DNA of 64,000 nt, taken from the NCBI GenBank assembly GCA_945901125.1, contig CAMDKD010000002.1, forward strand, positions 62,001 to 126,000, written 5' to 3'. Position numbers and translations under genes: made by a program. This document shows, in pieces, positions 46,455 to 56,054 of this stretch. The notes beneath the pieces were generated by a model, which ran no database searches, was not told where the DNA came from, and saw only the letters and a program-made list of their open reading frames with translations. Source of the stretch: Bordetella parapertussis. Lineage in GTDB: Bacteria; Pseudomonadota; Gammaproteobacteria; Burkholderiales; Burkholderiaceae_C. How positions within the stretch are numbered: position 1 is the stretch's first letter; every line of letters starts with the position of its first letter.

Positions 46455-47158
46455 GATTTGCCTTCCCAGGTCTGGTGAATCAGGCGCACCCAGACCATCA
46501 TGCGGTTGCCGCTGATCTCGGGTACCAAGCCCAAAGATTCATCAATGAATAAACGCATCATTTGAAAACGGCCTTGCGGCAAAGCCTGTTGGAATTGACC
46601 TTGCTGAGCCACCACGCGTTGCGGTGAACCGCTTTCTCTCAGCAGTCTCATCAGCAAGTTGACGCTGTCATGCAAGGCTTTCAAGGGCTCCGACCATTTC
46701 AAAATATCCTGACGACGAACATCAGGGTCACGTTGTTGCCAGGCATGGTAACTGGGTAAATCAAAGGCACAGGTGCCGCCGGGTACTGCAACCCGGTTGC
46801 GCAAACTGCTGAGGAAATCGCTGTCAGTCACGCAGTTGCTGATGCGCGCGCTTTGGGTGTTGAAACCTTGCAGGCATTTGTCAATATTGCCCAGCAATTC
46901 ATCCAGCACCGCGTGCGCCACTGAAGGGTTGCCGCGGTAACTGTTGAACTGGTGTTTATGCCGCTCTAGTTCTTTCAAGATATCCGATTTCAAATCGGAG
47001 CGACCGCCGACATCGACAATTTCAAACAAAGTGGTCAGAGCGAAATGGTGATCTATTTCTGAGGATCTGAGCAACAAATGTTCAAAACGTCCGAGCAAAT
47101 ATTCCAACCGGAGATAAGTGCGAATACGCTCGTTAAATGGGTGCTCGTAGAGGATCAC
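46406..47158 (-). CDS. zapD: Cell division protein ZapD
   Basis: A 250-residue protein that cross-links FtsZ filaments. A GTG at 47158 gives MILYEHPFNERIRTYLRLEYLLGRFEHLL, the usual ZapD start; the open frame extends to a GTG at 47215 but adds residues unlike the family. Further motifs: RGNPSVAHAVLDELLG, GRFQMMRLFIDESLGLVPEISGNRMMVWVR. It shares a strand with coaE and the pil genes upstream. The small zinc-binding yacG gene often found next to zapD is absent here. Confidence 0.9.
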   Translation of the reverse strand: MILYEHPFNERIRTYLRLEYLLGRFEHLLLRSSEIDHHFALTTLFEIVDVGGRSDLKSDILKELERHKHQFNSYRGNPSVAHAVLDELLGNIDKCLQGFNTQSARISNCVTDSDFLSSLRNRVAVPGGTCAFDLPSYHAWQQRDPDVRRQDILKWSEPLKALHDSVNLLMRLLRESGSPQRVVAQQGQFQQALPQGRFQMMRLFIDESLGLVPEISGNRMMVWVRLIHQTWEGKSQTVVGNAEFEIELCS

Positions 47159-47235
47159 AAAAAAGCAAACGCCTGAAGGGTTGGAACAGCGGAAATGATA
47201 ACCGCTGACAAGCACTTTATGACTGCCTATACAGG

Positions 47236-47844
47236 CTAAAAATGCAGTTGTATGGCCTTAGCCTCTTTTTGCAGTGCAAAGAGATCGTCTACATCGTTGT
47301 TGACTACCCAGTCTGCGGCAGCTAATCTTTGAGCGCGTCCTGCCTGCTGGGCCATGATGTCAAGCACCTGTTCGGGTTTCAACTGGCTGCGCTGAACCAC
47401 CCGTCGGACCTGGGTTTTTTCATCGCAATCGACCACCAGCACCCGGTCGGCGTGTCGTCTCCAGTACGATGATTCAATTAACAAAGGAATATCTAAAACT
47501 ACTAAAGATCTATTTTTTATCAGTAATTCCTCTTGTTTGCGTTGAATCTCAGCCGAAATCAGCGGGTGCAGCAAAGCTTGTAAACGCAGCCGGTCATCTG
47601 CCTGGCTGAATACCAACTCGCGCATGCGTTCGCGGTTCATGCTGCCGTCGGAAGCGACAAAGTCAGCACCGAAAGTAGCGGCAATAGCCGACATGGCCGC
47701 ACCGCCGACAGCGGTCAACTGGCGGGAAATCGCATCAGCATCTATGACTTGAATGCCTGTTTCAGCCAAAAGACGGGCCAAAGTAGATTTACCGCTGCCT
47801 ATGCCGCCGGTCAAGCCTACGCGTCTGAATTCCGGTGTGTTCAT
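47236..47844 (-). CDS. coaE: Dephospho-CoA kinase
   Basis: A 202-residue P-loop kinase for the last step of coenzyme A synthesis. Walker A is VGLTGGIGSGKSTLARLLAE near the N-terminus; VIDADAISRQLT and VLDIPLLIES are the substrate motifs, with VLVVDCDEKTQVRRVVQRSQL later. The order pilB-pilC-(pilD)-coaE-zapD is typical of Betaproteobacteria; pilD is missing. Confidence 0.96.
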   Translation of the reverse strand: MNTPEFRRVGLTGGIGSGKSTLARLLAETGIQVIDADAISRQLTAVGGAAMSAIAATFGADFVASDGSMNRERMRELVFSQADDRLRLQALLHPLISAEIQRKQEELLIKNRSLVVLDIPLLIESSYWRRHADRVLVVDCDEKTQVRRVVQRSQLKPEQVLDIMAQQAGRAQRLAAADWVVNNDVDDLFALQKEAKAIQLHF

Positions 47845-47870
47845 GGGCTGGAGTCTATAAGACTGCCGCG

Positions 47871-48995
47871 CTACAACACTTGCCCGAGCTGGAACACTGG
47901 CAAGTACAAGGCCACAACCATGCCGCCGACCAGGCCGCCTAGCACCACGACCAGCAAAGGTTCTATCAATTGCGTCAAGCCGTGCACCTGTTGTTCCAGC
48001 GCTTCATCCTGCGCATCTGCCGCTCTGGACAGCAACACGGTCAGCGTGCCGGATTGCTCGCCGATATCCACCATTTGAATCAATAAGGGTGGGAACAAGC
48101 CGGTCTTGAACCCGGCAGAAACGGACGCGTTGCGCATGGCTGAAGCCAGACTGCTGCCGCGCAATACCGATTGCCTGATATTCAGACACAGCCTGGCATA
48201 GACCTGGTTTGTGCAAACACCGGCCAGCACCTCCAGCGCTTCCAGCAGCGGCACGCCGGACTGGGTCAGCATCGACAGGCAACGCGTCCATGCCGTCAGA
48301 TTGGCGCTGCGAATCAGCCCGGCCACCAAGGGCATGGACAAAACCCGCAATGCGAATTGCCATTGCCATGTTTCATTGCGGCGGTATTCCCTGCGTAAAA
48401 CGGCAGCAGTCAGCACGGTCACCGCCAGCACCGGCAAGCCCCAGTGCAGCAAGCCCGCACTCAAGCCAAGTATGAAACGTGTGGCAGCAGGCAGTTGTGC
48501 GCCGAAAGAGGCGAATATGGATTCAAACACCGGCACCACCCAGACCAGGATGACGGTGACCACCAGCGCCGCGATGAACAACACCGCCACCGGGTAGACC
48601 AAGGCCATGCGTACTTTGCGTCTGAGTTGCTGTTGGCGTTCGGTGTGGCTGGCCAGGCGGTTGAGCATGTCGTCCAGGTTACCGGCCAATTCACCTGCGG
48701 CCACCATCTGGCAGTACAGCTTGTCAAAAACGCCGGTTTGCTGCAAAGCGGTTTCCAATGACTTACCTGCTGAAACCTGCTGGCGCAAGGCTTGCACCAG
48801 CGGCCCCATGGCTTGGGCATTGACGCCTTGTTGAATCGTGTCCAAAGACTGCAACAAGGGAACACCGGCGCCGACCAGCGTGGCGAGTTGGCGGGTGAAT
48901 TCACAGAGTTGCGCGGCATCGACCCGCATACTTCTTGGGCGACTGGACTCACCGGCAGCTAAGGACCGGCGTGCGCCCGGCATGGCATCAGCCAT
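47871..48995 (-). CDS. pilC: PilC/GspF-type inner-membrane platform protein
   Basis: A 374-residue polytopic protein of type IV pili or type II secretion. Duplicated GspF domains are visible: FTRQLATLVGAGVPLLQSLDTIQQG and later WTRCLSMLTQSGVPLLEALEVLAGV, each followed by MVAAGELAGNLDDML or MVDIGEQSGTLTVLL. Membrane helices lie near residues 135-165, 185-205 and 345-370. It overlaps the ATPase gene upstream by eight bases. Confidence 0.88.
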   Translation of the reverse strand: MADAMPGARRSLAAGESSRPRSMRVDAAQLCEFTRQLATLVGAGVPLLQSLDTIQQGVNAQAMGPLVQALRQQVSAGKSLETALQQTGVFDKLYCQMVAAGELAGNLDDMLNRLASHTERQQQLRRKVRMALVYPVAVLFIAALVVTVILVWVVPVFESIFASFGAQLPAATRFILGLSAGLLHWGLPVLAVTVLTAAVLRREYRRNETWQWQFALRVLSMPLVAGLIRSANLTAWTRCLSMLTQSGVPLLEALEVLAGVCTNQVYARLCLNIRQSVLRGSSLASAMRNASVSAGFKTGLFPPLLIQMVDIGEQSGTLTVLLSRAADAQDEALEQQVHGLTQLIEPLLVVVLGGLVGGMVVALYLPVFQLGQVL

Positions 48996-50136
48996 GGGTC
49001 GCCGCCTGCACTTCTTCTAAGGTGGTTTCACCGGCACTCACTTTAAGCAGACCGGCTTGGCGCAGAGTACGTACGCCGTCTGCCGCCGCTTGTTCGGCCA
49101 ATGCCTGGGCACTGGCTTGCTGAAGTATCAATTGCTGTATGCCGGGCGTGACCGGCATGACTTGGTGTATGGCCACCCGGCCTTTGTAGCCGTTGAGGCA
49201 AGCGGCACAGCCGACGGCCCGCCAGCCGCTGCCGTTCGGCAGCGCTTGTTTACAGACCGCACACAAGCGGCGCAGCAAGCGTTGCGCACAGATAAGATTG
49301 ACGCTGCTGGCTAAATTAAAACCTGCAATACCCATGTGGTTCAATCGTGTCAGCGTGGAAGGGGCGTCGTTGGTGTGCAGGGTGGACAGCACGAGGTGAC
49401 CGGTTTGAGATGCCTTGACCGCAATATCTGCCGTCGCCTGATCCCGGATTTCACCGACCATGAGTATGTCCGGGTCCTGGCGCAGCAAAGCCCTGAGCGC
49501 GGTGTCAAACGTCAAGCCTATGCGCTCGTTGACATTCACCTGGTTGGCGCCGGGCAAGACAATTTCAGACGGGTCTTCAACCGTAGCGATATTCGCGCCC
49601 GGCGTGTTTAAGTGGTTCAGGCAGGTGTACAAGGTCACGGTTTTGCCCGATCCGGTCGGCCCGGTGATCAAAACCATGCCATTGGGTTTGGCAATCGCTT
49701 GCATCACATGTGCAAGTTCGGTGTCCGGCAGACCCAATGCCGCAAAGCCGAGTTGGTGAGACTGTTGATCCAGAATCCGAAGCACAATTTTTTCGCCATG
49801 CAAGGTAGGCAGACTGCTGACCCGCATATCCACCATGCGTTGACTGAGCGCAAGTTGCATGCGACCGTCTTGCGGCAACCGTTTCTCGGCAATGTCCAGA
49901 CGCGACTGCACCTTGATGCGCGAAATGATTTGTTCGCGCAAAGCCGCAGGCGGCGACGGCATTTCATACAACACGCCATCCCGGCGTACCCGCACCCGCA
50001 ACAAGCTGTCAAAGGGCTCGAGGTGTATGTCGGAGGCTTGCAGTTCCAATCCCTTGAGCAGCAACTGAGACAGCCATTCAACCGCCTGCAAGTCTTGCGG
50101 CGACGCTCGTTCACTGTTGATTAAACGGTTGTTCAT
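48988..50136 (-). CDS. Short PilB/GspE-type assembly ATPase
   Basis: A 382-residue ATPase from the ATG at 50136; a GTG at 50154 would add six residues. The catalytic core is complete: ASDIHLEP, RRDGVLYEM, Walker A GPTGSGKTVTLYT, the Asp box TVEDPSEIVLPG, Walker B DILMVGEIRDQATADIA, the His box GHLVLSTLHTNDAP and the tetra-Cys zinc motif CAVC with CAAC. PilB proteins are usually about 570 residues; here the N-terminal domain that docks on the inner-membrane complex is missing. It may be truncated or a naturally short form. Confidence 0.8.
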   Translation of the reverse strand: MNNRLINSERASPQDLQAVEWLSQLLLKGLELQASDIHLEPFDSLLRVRVRRDGVLYEMPSPPAALREQIISRIKVQSRLDIAEKRLPQDGRMQLALSQRMVDMRVSSLPTLHGEKIVLRILDQQSHQLGFAALGLPDTELAHVMQAIAKPNGMVLITGPTGSGKTVTLYTCLNHLNTPGANIATVEDPSEIVLPGANQVNVNERIGLTFDTALRALLRQDPDILMVGEIRDQATADIAVKASQTGHLVLSTLHTNDAPSTLTRLNHMGIAGFNLASSVNLICAQRLLRRLCAVCKQALPNGSGWRAVGCAACLNGYKGRVAIHQVMPVTPGIQQLILQQASAQALAEQAAADGVRTLRQAGLLKVSAGETTLEEVQAATHG

Positions 50137-50303
50137 GCTTGGCACTGTAGACACAGCAAGCCTGAACAGGTGTCAGCCGAACTTACTCATTCAGAAAGTG
50201 CAAGTCCCGCCAAGCAGTTGGAATTGACCCAGCGGGAAACTTGTCACAATGCTGTCACTTGCAAAAATTTTTGCTTTATGACTTTTACCTAAAGAAGGCA
50301 CCT

Positions 50304-50951
50304 ATGCTTTTTTCTAAACTTCTACCCCGCGAAGCAGATTTTTTTGAAATGTTCAACCGCCATGCGGACAGGATAGTCGAGGCCTCGCAGGCTTTTTCCA
50401 ACCTAGTGCAGAACTACGACAACCTAAGCCTGCGCGAGAAATACACCTTGGATGTGGACAAGGCGGAAAGCGCAGCCGACCGCATCACCCACGATGTCAG
50501 CACCGCACTTCACAAAACCTTCATCACGCCAATTGACCGCGAGCAGATTCACTCGTTGATCAACACCATGGACGATGTCGCTGACCTGATACAGGACTCG
50601 GCTGAAACCATGACTTTGTATGACGTGAAAAAAATGACGGACGAGATTTTCATTCTGACGGATCTGGGCGTGAAGTGTTGCAGCCGGGTCAACGACGCCG
50701 TCAAGCTGATCGGCAAACTGGCCGACCCCAAAGCCGCGGAGGGCGCGCTGAAAACCTGTCAGGAAATCGACCGGCTTGAATCAGATGCAGACCATGTGAT
50801 GCGCAGCGCCATGAGCAAATTGTTTCGCGAAGAACCCGATGTGCGCGAGTTGATCAAGCTCAAGGCGATTTACGAATTGCTGGAAACCATCACGGACAAA
50901 TGTGAGGATGTGGCCAACTTGATTGAAGGCATCATTCTTGAAAATTCTTGA
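50304..50951 (+). CDS. DUF47/PhoU-like phosphate transport accessory protein
   Basis: A 215-residue helical protein from the ATG at 50304 behind AAGAAGG. FSKLLPREADFFEMFNRHADRIVEASQAF and the ITPIDREQIHSLINTMDDVADLIQDSAE motif define the DUF47 family, with DKCEDVANLIEGI at the end. It is always paired with Pit-type transporters and is thought to gate them. The Pit gene follows after 18 bases. Confidence 0.92.
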   Translation: MLFSKLLPREADFFEMFNRHADRIVEASQAFSNLVQNYDNLSLREKYTLDVDKAESAADRITHDVSTALHKTFITPIDREQIHSLINTMDDVADLIQDSAETMTLYDVKKMTDEIFILTDLGVKCCSRVNDAVKLIGKLADPKAAEGALKTCQEIDRLESDADHVMRSAMSKLFREEPDVRELIKLKAIYELLETITDKCEDVANLIEGIILENS

Positions 50952-50969
50952 CATGACCGGGACGCTTTG

Positions 50970-51971
50970 ATGCAAACAGCTCTGTGGATCGTGGTCTTGC
51001 TGGTTGTTCTGGCCTTGACGTTTGACTTCATCAACGGTTTTCATGACGCCGCCAATTCAATTGCCACCGTGGTTTCCACCGGTGTGCTCAAACCTACGCA
51101 AGCCGTGCTGTTCGCCGCGGTATTCAATTTCATCGCCTTGTTCGTCTTTCAACTCAGCGTGGCCGCCACCATAGGCAAAGGCATAGTCATGCCGGGGGTG
51201 GTGGATATTCACGTGGTGTTCGGTGCACTGGTAGGCGCCATCACCTGGAACCTGGTGACCTGGTATTACGGCATACCCAGCAGCTCATCGCACGCTTTAA
51301 TAGGCGGCATTTTGGGCAGTGTGATGGCGAAGTCGGGCACCTCGGCATTGATGTTTGCCGGTGTCATGAAAACCGTGGTGTTTATTTTTGTCTCGCCCTT
51401 GCTGGGTTTTTTGCTGGGCTCGTTGATGATGCTGCTGGTCAGCTGGGTGTTTGTGCGATCCACCCCGTCGCATATTGACAAATGGTTCCGCCGTTTGCAA
51501 CTGGTGTCCGCCGGGGCGTACAGCTTGGGCCATGGCGGCAACGACGCGCAAAAAACCATAGGCATTATTTGGATGCTGTTGATCGCCACCGGCTATGCCT
51601 CGACCCAGGACAGCATGCCGCCGTTCTGGGTGATTTTTTCCTGTTATGTGGCGATTGCCTGCGGCACCTTGATGGGCGGCTGGCGCATTGTCAAAACCAT
51701 GGGGCAGCGCATCACCAAGCTCAAACCGGTCGGCGGTTTTTGTGCCGAAACCGGCGGCGCCATGACCTTGTTTCTGGCGACGGCGCTGGGCATTCCGGTG
51801 TCCACCACCCACACCATCACCGGCGCCATCGTCGGGGTAGGCTCGGTCAGACATGCCAGCGCCGTGCGCTGGGGTGTGGCTGGCACTATCGTCTGGGCCT
51901 GGATTTTGACCATACCGGCGAGTGCATTTGTGGCGGCAGTGGCTTATGCCATCAGTCTTACGCTTTATTGA
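50970..51971 (+). CDS. pit: Inorganic phosphate transporter, Pit family
   Basis: A 333-residue polytopic membrane protein. The two inverted signature motifs are GFHDAANSIATVVSTGVL near residue 22 and GHGGNDAQKTIGIIW near 190; GIPSSSSHALIGGILG and GIPVSTTHTITGAIVGVGSV are the matching second halves. It co-transports phosphate with a cation. Co-transcribed with the DUF47 gene. Confidence 0.94.
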   Translation: MQTALWIVVLLVVLALTFDFINGFHDAANSIATVVSTGVLKPTQAVLFAAVFNFIALFVFQLSVAATIGKGIVMPGVVDIHVVFGALVGAITWNLVTWYYGIPSSSSHALIGGILGSVMAKSGTSALMFAGVMKTVVFIFVSPLLGFLLGSLMMLLVSWVFVRSTPSHIDKWFRRLQLVSAGAYSLGHGGNDAQKTIGIIWMLLIATGYASTQDSMPPFWVIFSCYVAIACGTLMGGWRIVKTMGQRITKLKPVGGFCAETGGAMTLFLATALGIPVSTTHTITGAIVGVGSVRHASAVRWGVAGTIVWAWILTIPASAFVAAVAYAISLTLY

Positions 51972-52000
51972 ACAAGGCGAGATCGACTGTTTGTCAATAT

Positions 52001-52639
52001 TCAATCACTGTGATCGAATAAAAAATCTGACACCACATGCAGGTGCTCAGAAAAGTCACTGATGCCGTGGTCTGATGCTTGCAATACATAGGTTTGCGCC
52101 CACGCATAGCGGGCGTGCATCTCGCGCCAATCCAGCAGTTCATCGCCTTTGGCGATGACAGCCAGCAAACGTTCGGGATCTGCCAAGGCGGGAGTCATAG
52201 ACCTGTCAGTCTCAGACAAACAGTCCAGTCCGCGGCCGACATACAAGTTTTTCATTTCCTCGATATGGCTGTGTTTGACCTCGATATGTTGGGACGGGTC
52301 ATGCCAGCACGGATGAACGCCTAGGTAGCCGGACAGGTCGCGGGCAGGGTGTACCGCAGGATTGAGCAGGACAGCAGCACATCCGTGTTCTGCTGCTGCC
52401 CAGGTGGCATAAAAGCCGCCAAGCGAAGAACCAATCACCACGCTGCTGCGGGACGGCCAGCCACTCAGAATATCTCGTATAAGTTCGGCAGCCTCCAGCG
52501 GTGACACCGGTAATTGCGGACAGGCCAAATGCACGCCGGGATGCTGCTTAGCCAGCCATTGCGCCGTCAACTGCGCTTTGGCAGACAGCGGACTTGAGCG
52601 AAAACCGTGCAGGTAAAGCACATGCGTGTTGCCTATCAT
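52001..52639 (-). CDS. YqiA/YcfP-like alpha/beta-hydrolase esterase
   Basis: A 212-residue hydrolase. LYLHGFRSSPLSAKA at the N-terminus and the nucleophile elbow VVIGSSLGGFYATWAAAEHG (Ser near residue 71) are typical; the catalytic Asp is in VIAKGDELLDW and the His in ASDHGISDFSEH. Substrates are probably short-chain esters. Its start overlaps the stop of a 37-codon ORF. Confidence 0.86.
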   Translation of the reverse strand: MIGNTHVLYLHGFRSSPLSAKAQLTAQWLAKQHPGVHLACPQLPVSPLEAAELIRDILSGWPSRSSVVIGSSLGGFYATWAAAEHGCAAVLLNPAVHPARDLSGYLGVHPCWHDPSQHIEVKHSHIEEMKNLYVGRGLDCLSETDRSMTPALADPERLLAVIAKGDELLDWREMHARYAWAQTYVLQASDHGISDFSEHLHVVSDFLFDHSD

Positions 52640-52749
52640 GTGAATATGAGGGCCAGATAGGCCGGGTCATCCAACAAGCTGTTGTTGACAAAATTGGCCA
52701 GCCTGTAGGTCAAGTAAACCAGCGTGGATACGAATTCCTGAAAGTCCAT
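52636..52749 (-). CDS. 37-codon ORF coupled to the esterase gene
   Basis: From an ATG at 52749 the frame MDFQEFVSTLVYLTYRLANFVNNSLLDDPAYLALIFT ends in a TGA overlapping the esterase ATG by four bases (ATGA). The peptide is amphipathic with no signal. No good ribosome site precedes its ATG. The precise overlap suggests a real leader or small protein, but the ORF is short and unrecognised, so it may be a chance frame. Confidence 0.35.
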   Translation of the reverse strand: MDFQEFVSTLVYLTYRLANFVNNSLLDDPAYLALIFT

Positions 52750-52829
52750 GGCGGCATTATCAGGCGTTAAAAATCCAGCCAAAATTTTCTTTTTGGCTAA
52801 AGTGGTGTTCTGAGAAGAAAGGGAATGCG

Positions 52830-53993
52830 ATGAAAAAAACTTTGACCATCACCGCTCTCGTGTTGTTGCTGATAGCTGCAGGCTTGCAGTTGAGCGGACA
52901 CGGCTATATATGGCGCGCATTGGCCGGCACTTATTTGCAAGGGCACCGCACTGCTTATATTGATGATGCGCGCAACTTTGACCAGCGCATCATCTCCAAG
53001 GGCACGTCCTCCCCTTGGCAGAAGGACGCCCGCTACAACCAAAAGCCTTTGGATGCAGCCACGCTGGATTATTTAAAGCAATACGGCAGCGCCGCATTTC
53101 TGGTGGCACAAAAAGGCGCTTTGGTGCACGAAGAATATTTCTCGCCTTACAACGCGCAAAGTTTGACCAACTCTTTTTCCATGGCGAAAACCGTCACCAC
53201 TTTGCAGACGGGATTGGCCGTCAGGCAAGGCTTCATCAGCAGTTTTGATGCGCCGCTGACCGAGCAGATCAAGGAATACGCCAACGACCCGCGCGGACAA
53301 AAGGCGACGATTGCACAACTGTCGGCCATGAAGTCTGGCCATGACTGGGAGGAAAACTATTACCTGCCGCTGAACATGACCACCGATTTGTACTTTGGGA
53401 AAAATGCCGAGGCACTGGTTTTGTCGCACGGCTTTGAGCGTGAACCCGGCAGCGAATACGAATACAGCAGCGGCAGCACCCAGTTACTGGGTGTTTTTCT
53501 CAAACGCGCTTTGCAGGCCAAAGAGCCTGGTTTGACCGTCAGCGAACATTTGTCGCGCAGCCTGTGGCAGCCGCTGGGCATGGAAAACGATGCGGTTTAC
53601 ACCATGGATAGACCGGCAGCCGAGGGCGGCATGGAACGTACTTACTGCTGTATTTTTGCCAGTGCCCGTGACTTTGCACGCTTCGGACAGTTGCTGTTAC
53701 AAGACGGTCAATGGAACGGCCAGCCGCTGCTGGACAAGGCCTTCATCGACCGCATGCGCCAACCGGACCTGCAAGCGTATTACGGCCATTCACTTTGGAT
53801 GGATTGGAAGTACAAGCATCCCTTTTACCTGTTGCAGGGTCACGAAGGCCAGTATGTGATCGTGGTGCCGTCGCTGGAACTGGTGGTGGTGCGCACCGGT
53901 CAGCACAGAGATAAGAAAACCCTGGGCCCCAACGGCAAACTGCCACTGGAGATTTACCGTTTTGTCGATCAGGCGGTGGCCCTGGTCCAATAA
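52830..53993 (+). CDS. Serine hydrolase of the beta-lactamase (class C) family
   Basis: A 387-residue protein with an N-terminal signal or anchor helix (TLTITALVLLLIAAGLQLSG). The active-site SxxK is SMAK at about residue 118 in TNSFSMAKTVTT; EYSSGSTQLLG at about 210 takes the place of the Y-x-N motif. The C-terminal GHEGQYVIVVPS corresponds to the K/H-T/S-G region, here HEG. Likely a periplasmic esterase or peptidase; substrate unknown. The gene is single and on its own strand block. Confidence 0.82.
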   Translation: MKKTLTITALVLLLIAAGLQLSGHGYIWRALAGTYLQGHRTAYIDDARNFDQRIISKGTSSPWQKDARYNQKPLDAATLDYLKQYGSAAFLVAQKGALVHEEYFSPYNAQSLTNSFSMAKTVTTLQTGLAVRQGFISSFDAPLTEQIKEYANDPRGQKATIAQLSAMKSGHDWEENYYLPLNMTTDLYFGKNAEALVLSHGFEREPGSEYEYSSGSTQLLGVFLKRALQAKEPGLTVSEHLSRSLWQPLGMENDAVYTMDRPAAEGGMERTYCCIFASARDFARFGQLLLQDGQWNGQPLLDKAFIDRMRQPDLQAYYGHSLWMDWKYKHPFYLLQGHEGQYVIVVPSLELVVVRTGQHRDKKTLGPNGKLPLEIYRFVDQAVALVQ

Positions 53994-54076
53994 GTCCTGT
54001 GTCTGCACGCAGGCGACCCATGGCGGTAGGCGCGGCTATGAAATGATTAAGCTATTGGTTTTTCAGGAGATTAGCC

Positions 54077-54811
54077 ATGCGCCTCGCCAACAAAACCGTT
54101 CTTGTCACCGCCGCCGGTCAGGGCATAGGTCATGCTGCTGTCATGGCCATGGCCGCCGAAGGCGCGACCGTGTGGGCTACCGATGTCAAGCCGGCATTGC
54201 TCGAGTCGTTTGCCGGTCACGCCAATATCTACACCGCCACCCTCGACGTGATGGACAAAGCCGGCATACACGCGCTGGTTAAGCGCATAGACAAAATAGA
54301 CGCCGTGTTCAATTGCGCCGGTTATGTGCACAGCAACACCGCGCTGGATGCCACCGACGAGCAATGGGATTTCGCCATGAATTTGAATGCGCGTTCCCAG
54401 TTCTGGATGATCCAGGCGGTACTTCCTAAGATGCTGGCCCAAGGAGGTGGCAGCATCATCAACATGGCCAGCGTGGCTTCCAGCATCAAAGGCTTGCCCA
54501 ATCGTTTTGTTTACGGCGTGAGCAAGGCCGCGGTGATCGGCCTGACCAAAGCAGTGGCGGCAGACTATGTGGCCCAGGGTATCCGTTGCAACGCGATTTG
54601 CCCCGGCACAGTGGATACGCCATCGCTGCAAGACCGCATCAACAGCCAGGCCGATCCGGTGCAGGCGCGTAAAAACTTCATCGCCAGACAACCCATGGGA
54701 CGTTTGGCGCAAGCGCATGAAATCGCCCCCATCGTGGTGTTTCTGGCATCCGATGAATCCCGTTTCTCTACCGGCAACGCGTATTCGGTGGACGGCGGCA
54801 TGACGATTTGA
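54077..54811 (+). CDS. Short-chain dehydrogenase/reductase (SDR)
   Basis: A 244-residue classical SDR. Cofactor site TAAGQGIGHAAVMAMAAEGATVWATDVK near the N-terminus, with an Asp after the second strand favouring NAD; NCAGYV, Ser in MASVASS, and the catalytic Tyr-x-x-x-Lys in YGVSKAAV near residue 150. The closest families are human DHRS6-like (hydroxybutyrate) and 2-keto-3-deoxy-L-fuconate dehydrogenases. Behind AGGAG at 54067. Confidence 0.87.
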   Translation: MRLANKTVLVTAAGQGIGHAAVMAMAAEGATVWATDVKPALLESFAGHANIYTATLDVMDKAGIHALVKRIDKIDAVFNCAGYVHSNTALDATDEQWDFAMNLNARSQFWMIQAVLPKMLAQGGGSIINMASVASSIKGLPNRFVYGVSKAAVIGLTKAVAADYVAQGIRCNAICPGTVDTPSLQDRINSQADPVQARKNFIARQPMGRLAQAHEIAPIVVFLASDESRFSTGNAYSVDGGMTI

Positions 54812-54848
54812 ACTCAGCTGCTGCACGCTTTGCCCTGACAATGCCTGC

Positions 54849-56054
54849 ATGACTTCGTCTTTCTCTGAATTGCTGGCGCAGCGCCAGTTCATGCGGTTTT
54901 GGCTGGCGCGTATTTTCGGCGTCTCTGCCCATCAGATGCTGATGTTGGCCATCAGTTGGCACATGTATGAATTGACCGGCAGCGCCTGGGATCTGGGCCT
55001 GGTTGGTTTGTTCCAATTCATCCCGGCGCTGGTCATGGCTTTGCCGGCCGGTCATGTGATTGACCGTTTGCACCGGGGCCGTATTTTTGCCACTTGCATG
55101 CTGGTGCTGGCATTGGTTGCGGTGGTGCTGGGTATGGCCACCTGGCAGGCTCAGGCCAGCCGTGAACTCATATTTGTTGTAGCCTGGGTGCTGGGTGTCA
55201 CGCGGGCTTTTCAAATGCCGGCGCAACAGGCCATCACACCGCTGCTGGTGCCCAAGCACTTGTTTCAACGCGCGATTGCACTCAGTTCCACCGGCGTTGA
55301 AGTTTCGGTCATTGGCGGTCCCGCGATCGGCGGTGTGCTGTATTTGTCCGGCGCTTTGACCGTCTACAGCGTGTGTGCGGTGCTTTTCACTTTGTCCATG
55401 TTGCTGACATTGTGGGTGCGTTACGAGCACGTGGTGCGCCATAACAGCCTAAGCTGGCAGTCGTTGTTTGCAGGCGTGGCTTTTGTCTGGGAACGCAAGG
55501 TGTTGCTAGGCGCGATTTCACTCGATTTGTTTGCGGTGCTGCTGGGCGGCGCCACTGCCTTGCTGCCAATTTTCGCGAGAGATATTTTGCATGTGGGGCC
55601 GGACGGGCTGGGGCTGTTGCGAGCAGCACCTGCCGCCGGGGCCTTGTGCATGTCCATCGTCATCACCCGCTGGCCGATTCAACGGCAGGTCGGCTACAAG
55701 CTGCTGGCTGCGGTGGCGGTCTTCGGTCTGGCTTCAACTGTGTTCGGCATATCAGACAGTTTTGTGCTGTCGCTGGCGGCGCTGGCCGTCACAGGCGCGG
55801 CTGACAACATCAGCGTGGTCACGCGTTTGACCTTGATGCAACTGGAAACACCGGACGAGATGCGTGGACGTGTGGCTGCGGTCAACGGTGTCTTCATCGG
55901 TGCTTCCAATGAATTGGGCGAATTTGAATCAGGTCTGACGGCGGCTTTGTGGGGGCCGGTGGCATCGGTCGTCGCGGGGGGAGCCGGCACTGTGTTGATA
56001 GCTGTCAGCTGGTTAAAACTGTTTCCGGCGCTGGCCAGGCGCGACAAACTTTGA
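54849..56054 (+). CDS. MFS transporter (DHA3/EntS-like)
   Basis: A 401-residue protein with about twelve membrane helices. It has the N-terminal FWLARIFGVSAHQMLMLAISWHMYELTGSAWDLGLVGLFQFIPALVMALPAGHVIDR, with the motif A-like GHVIDRLHRGRIF. DHA3-type members export siderophores or drugs. It follows the SDR gene by 37 bp; no link between them is evident. Confidence 0.85.
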   Translation: MTSSFSELLAQRQFMRFWLARIFGVSAHQMLMLAISWHMYELTGSAWDLGLVGLFQFIPALVMALPAGHVIDRLHRGRIFATCMLVLALVAVVLGMATWQAQASRELIFVVAWVLGVTRAFQMPAQQAITPLLVPKHLFQRAIALSSTGVEVSVIGGPAIGGVLYLSGALTVYSVCAVLFTLSMLLTLWVRYEHVVRHNSLSWQSLFAGVAFVWERKVLLGAISLDLFAVLLGGATALLPIFARDILHVGPDGLGLLRAAPAAGALCMSIVITRWPIQRQVGYKLLAAVAVFGLASTVFGISDSFVLSLAALAVTGAADNISVVTRLTLMQLETPDEMRGRVAAVNGVFIGASNELGEFESGLTAALWGPVASVVAGGAGTVLIAVSWLKLFPALARRDKL

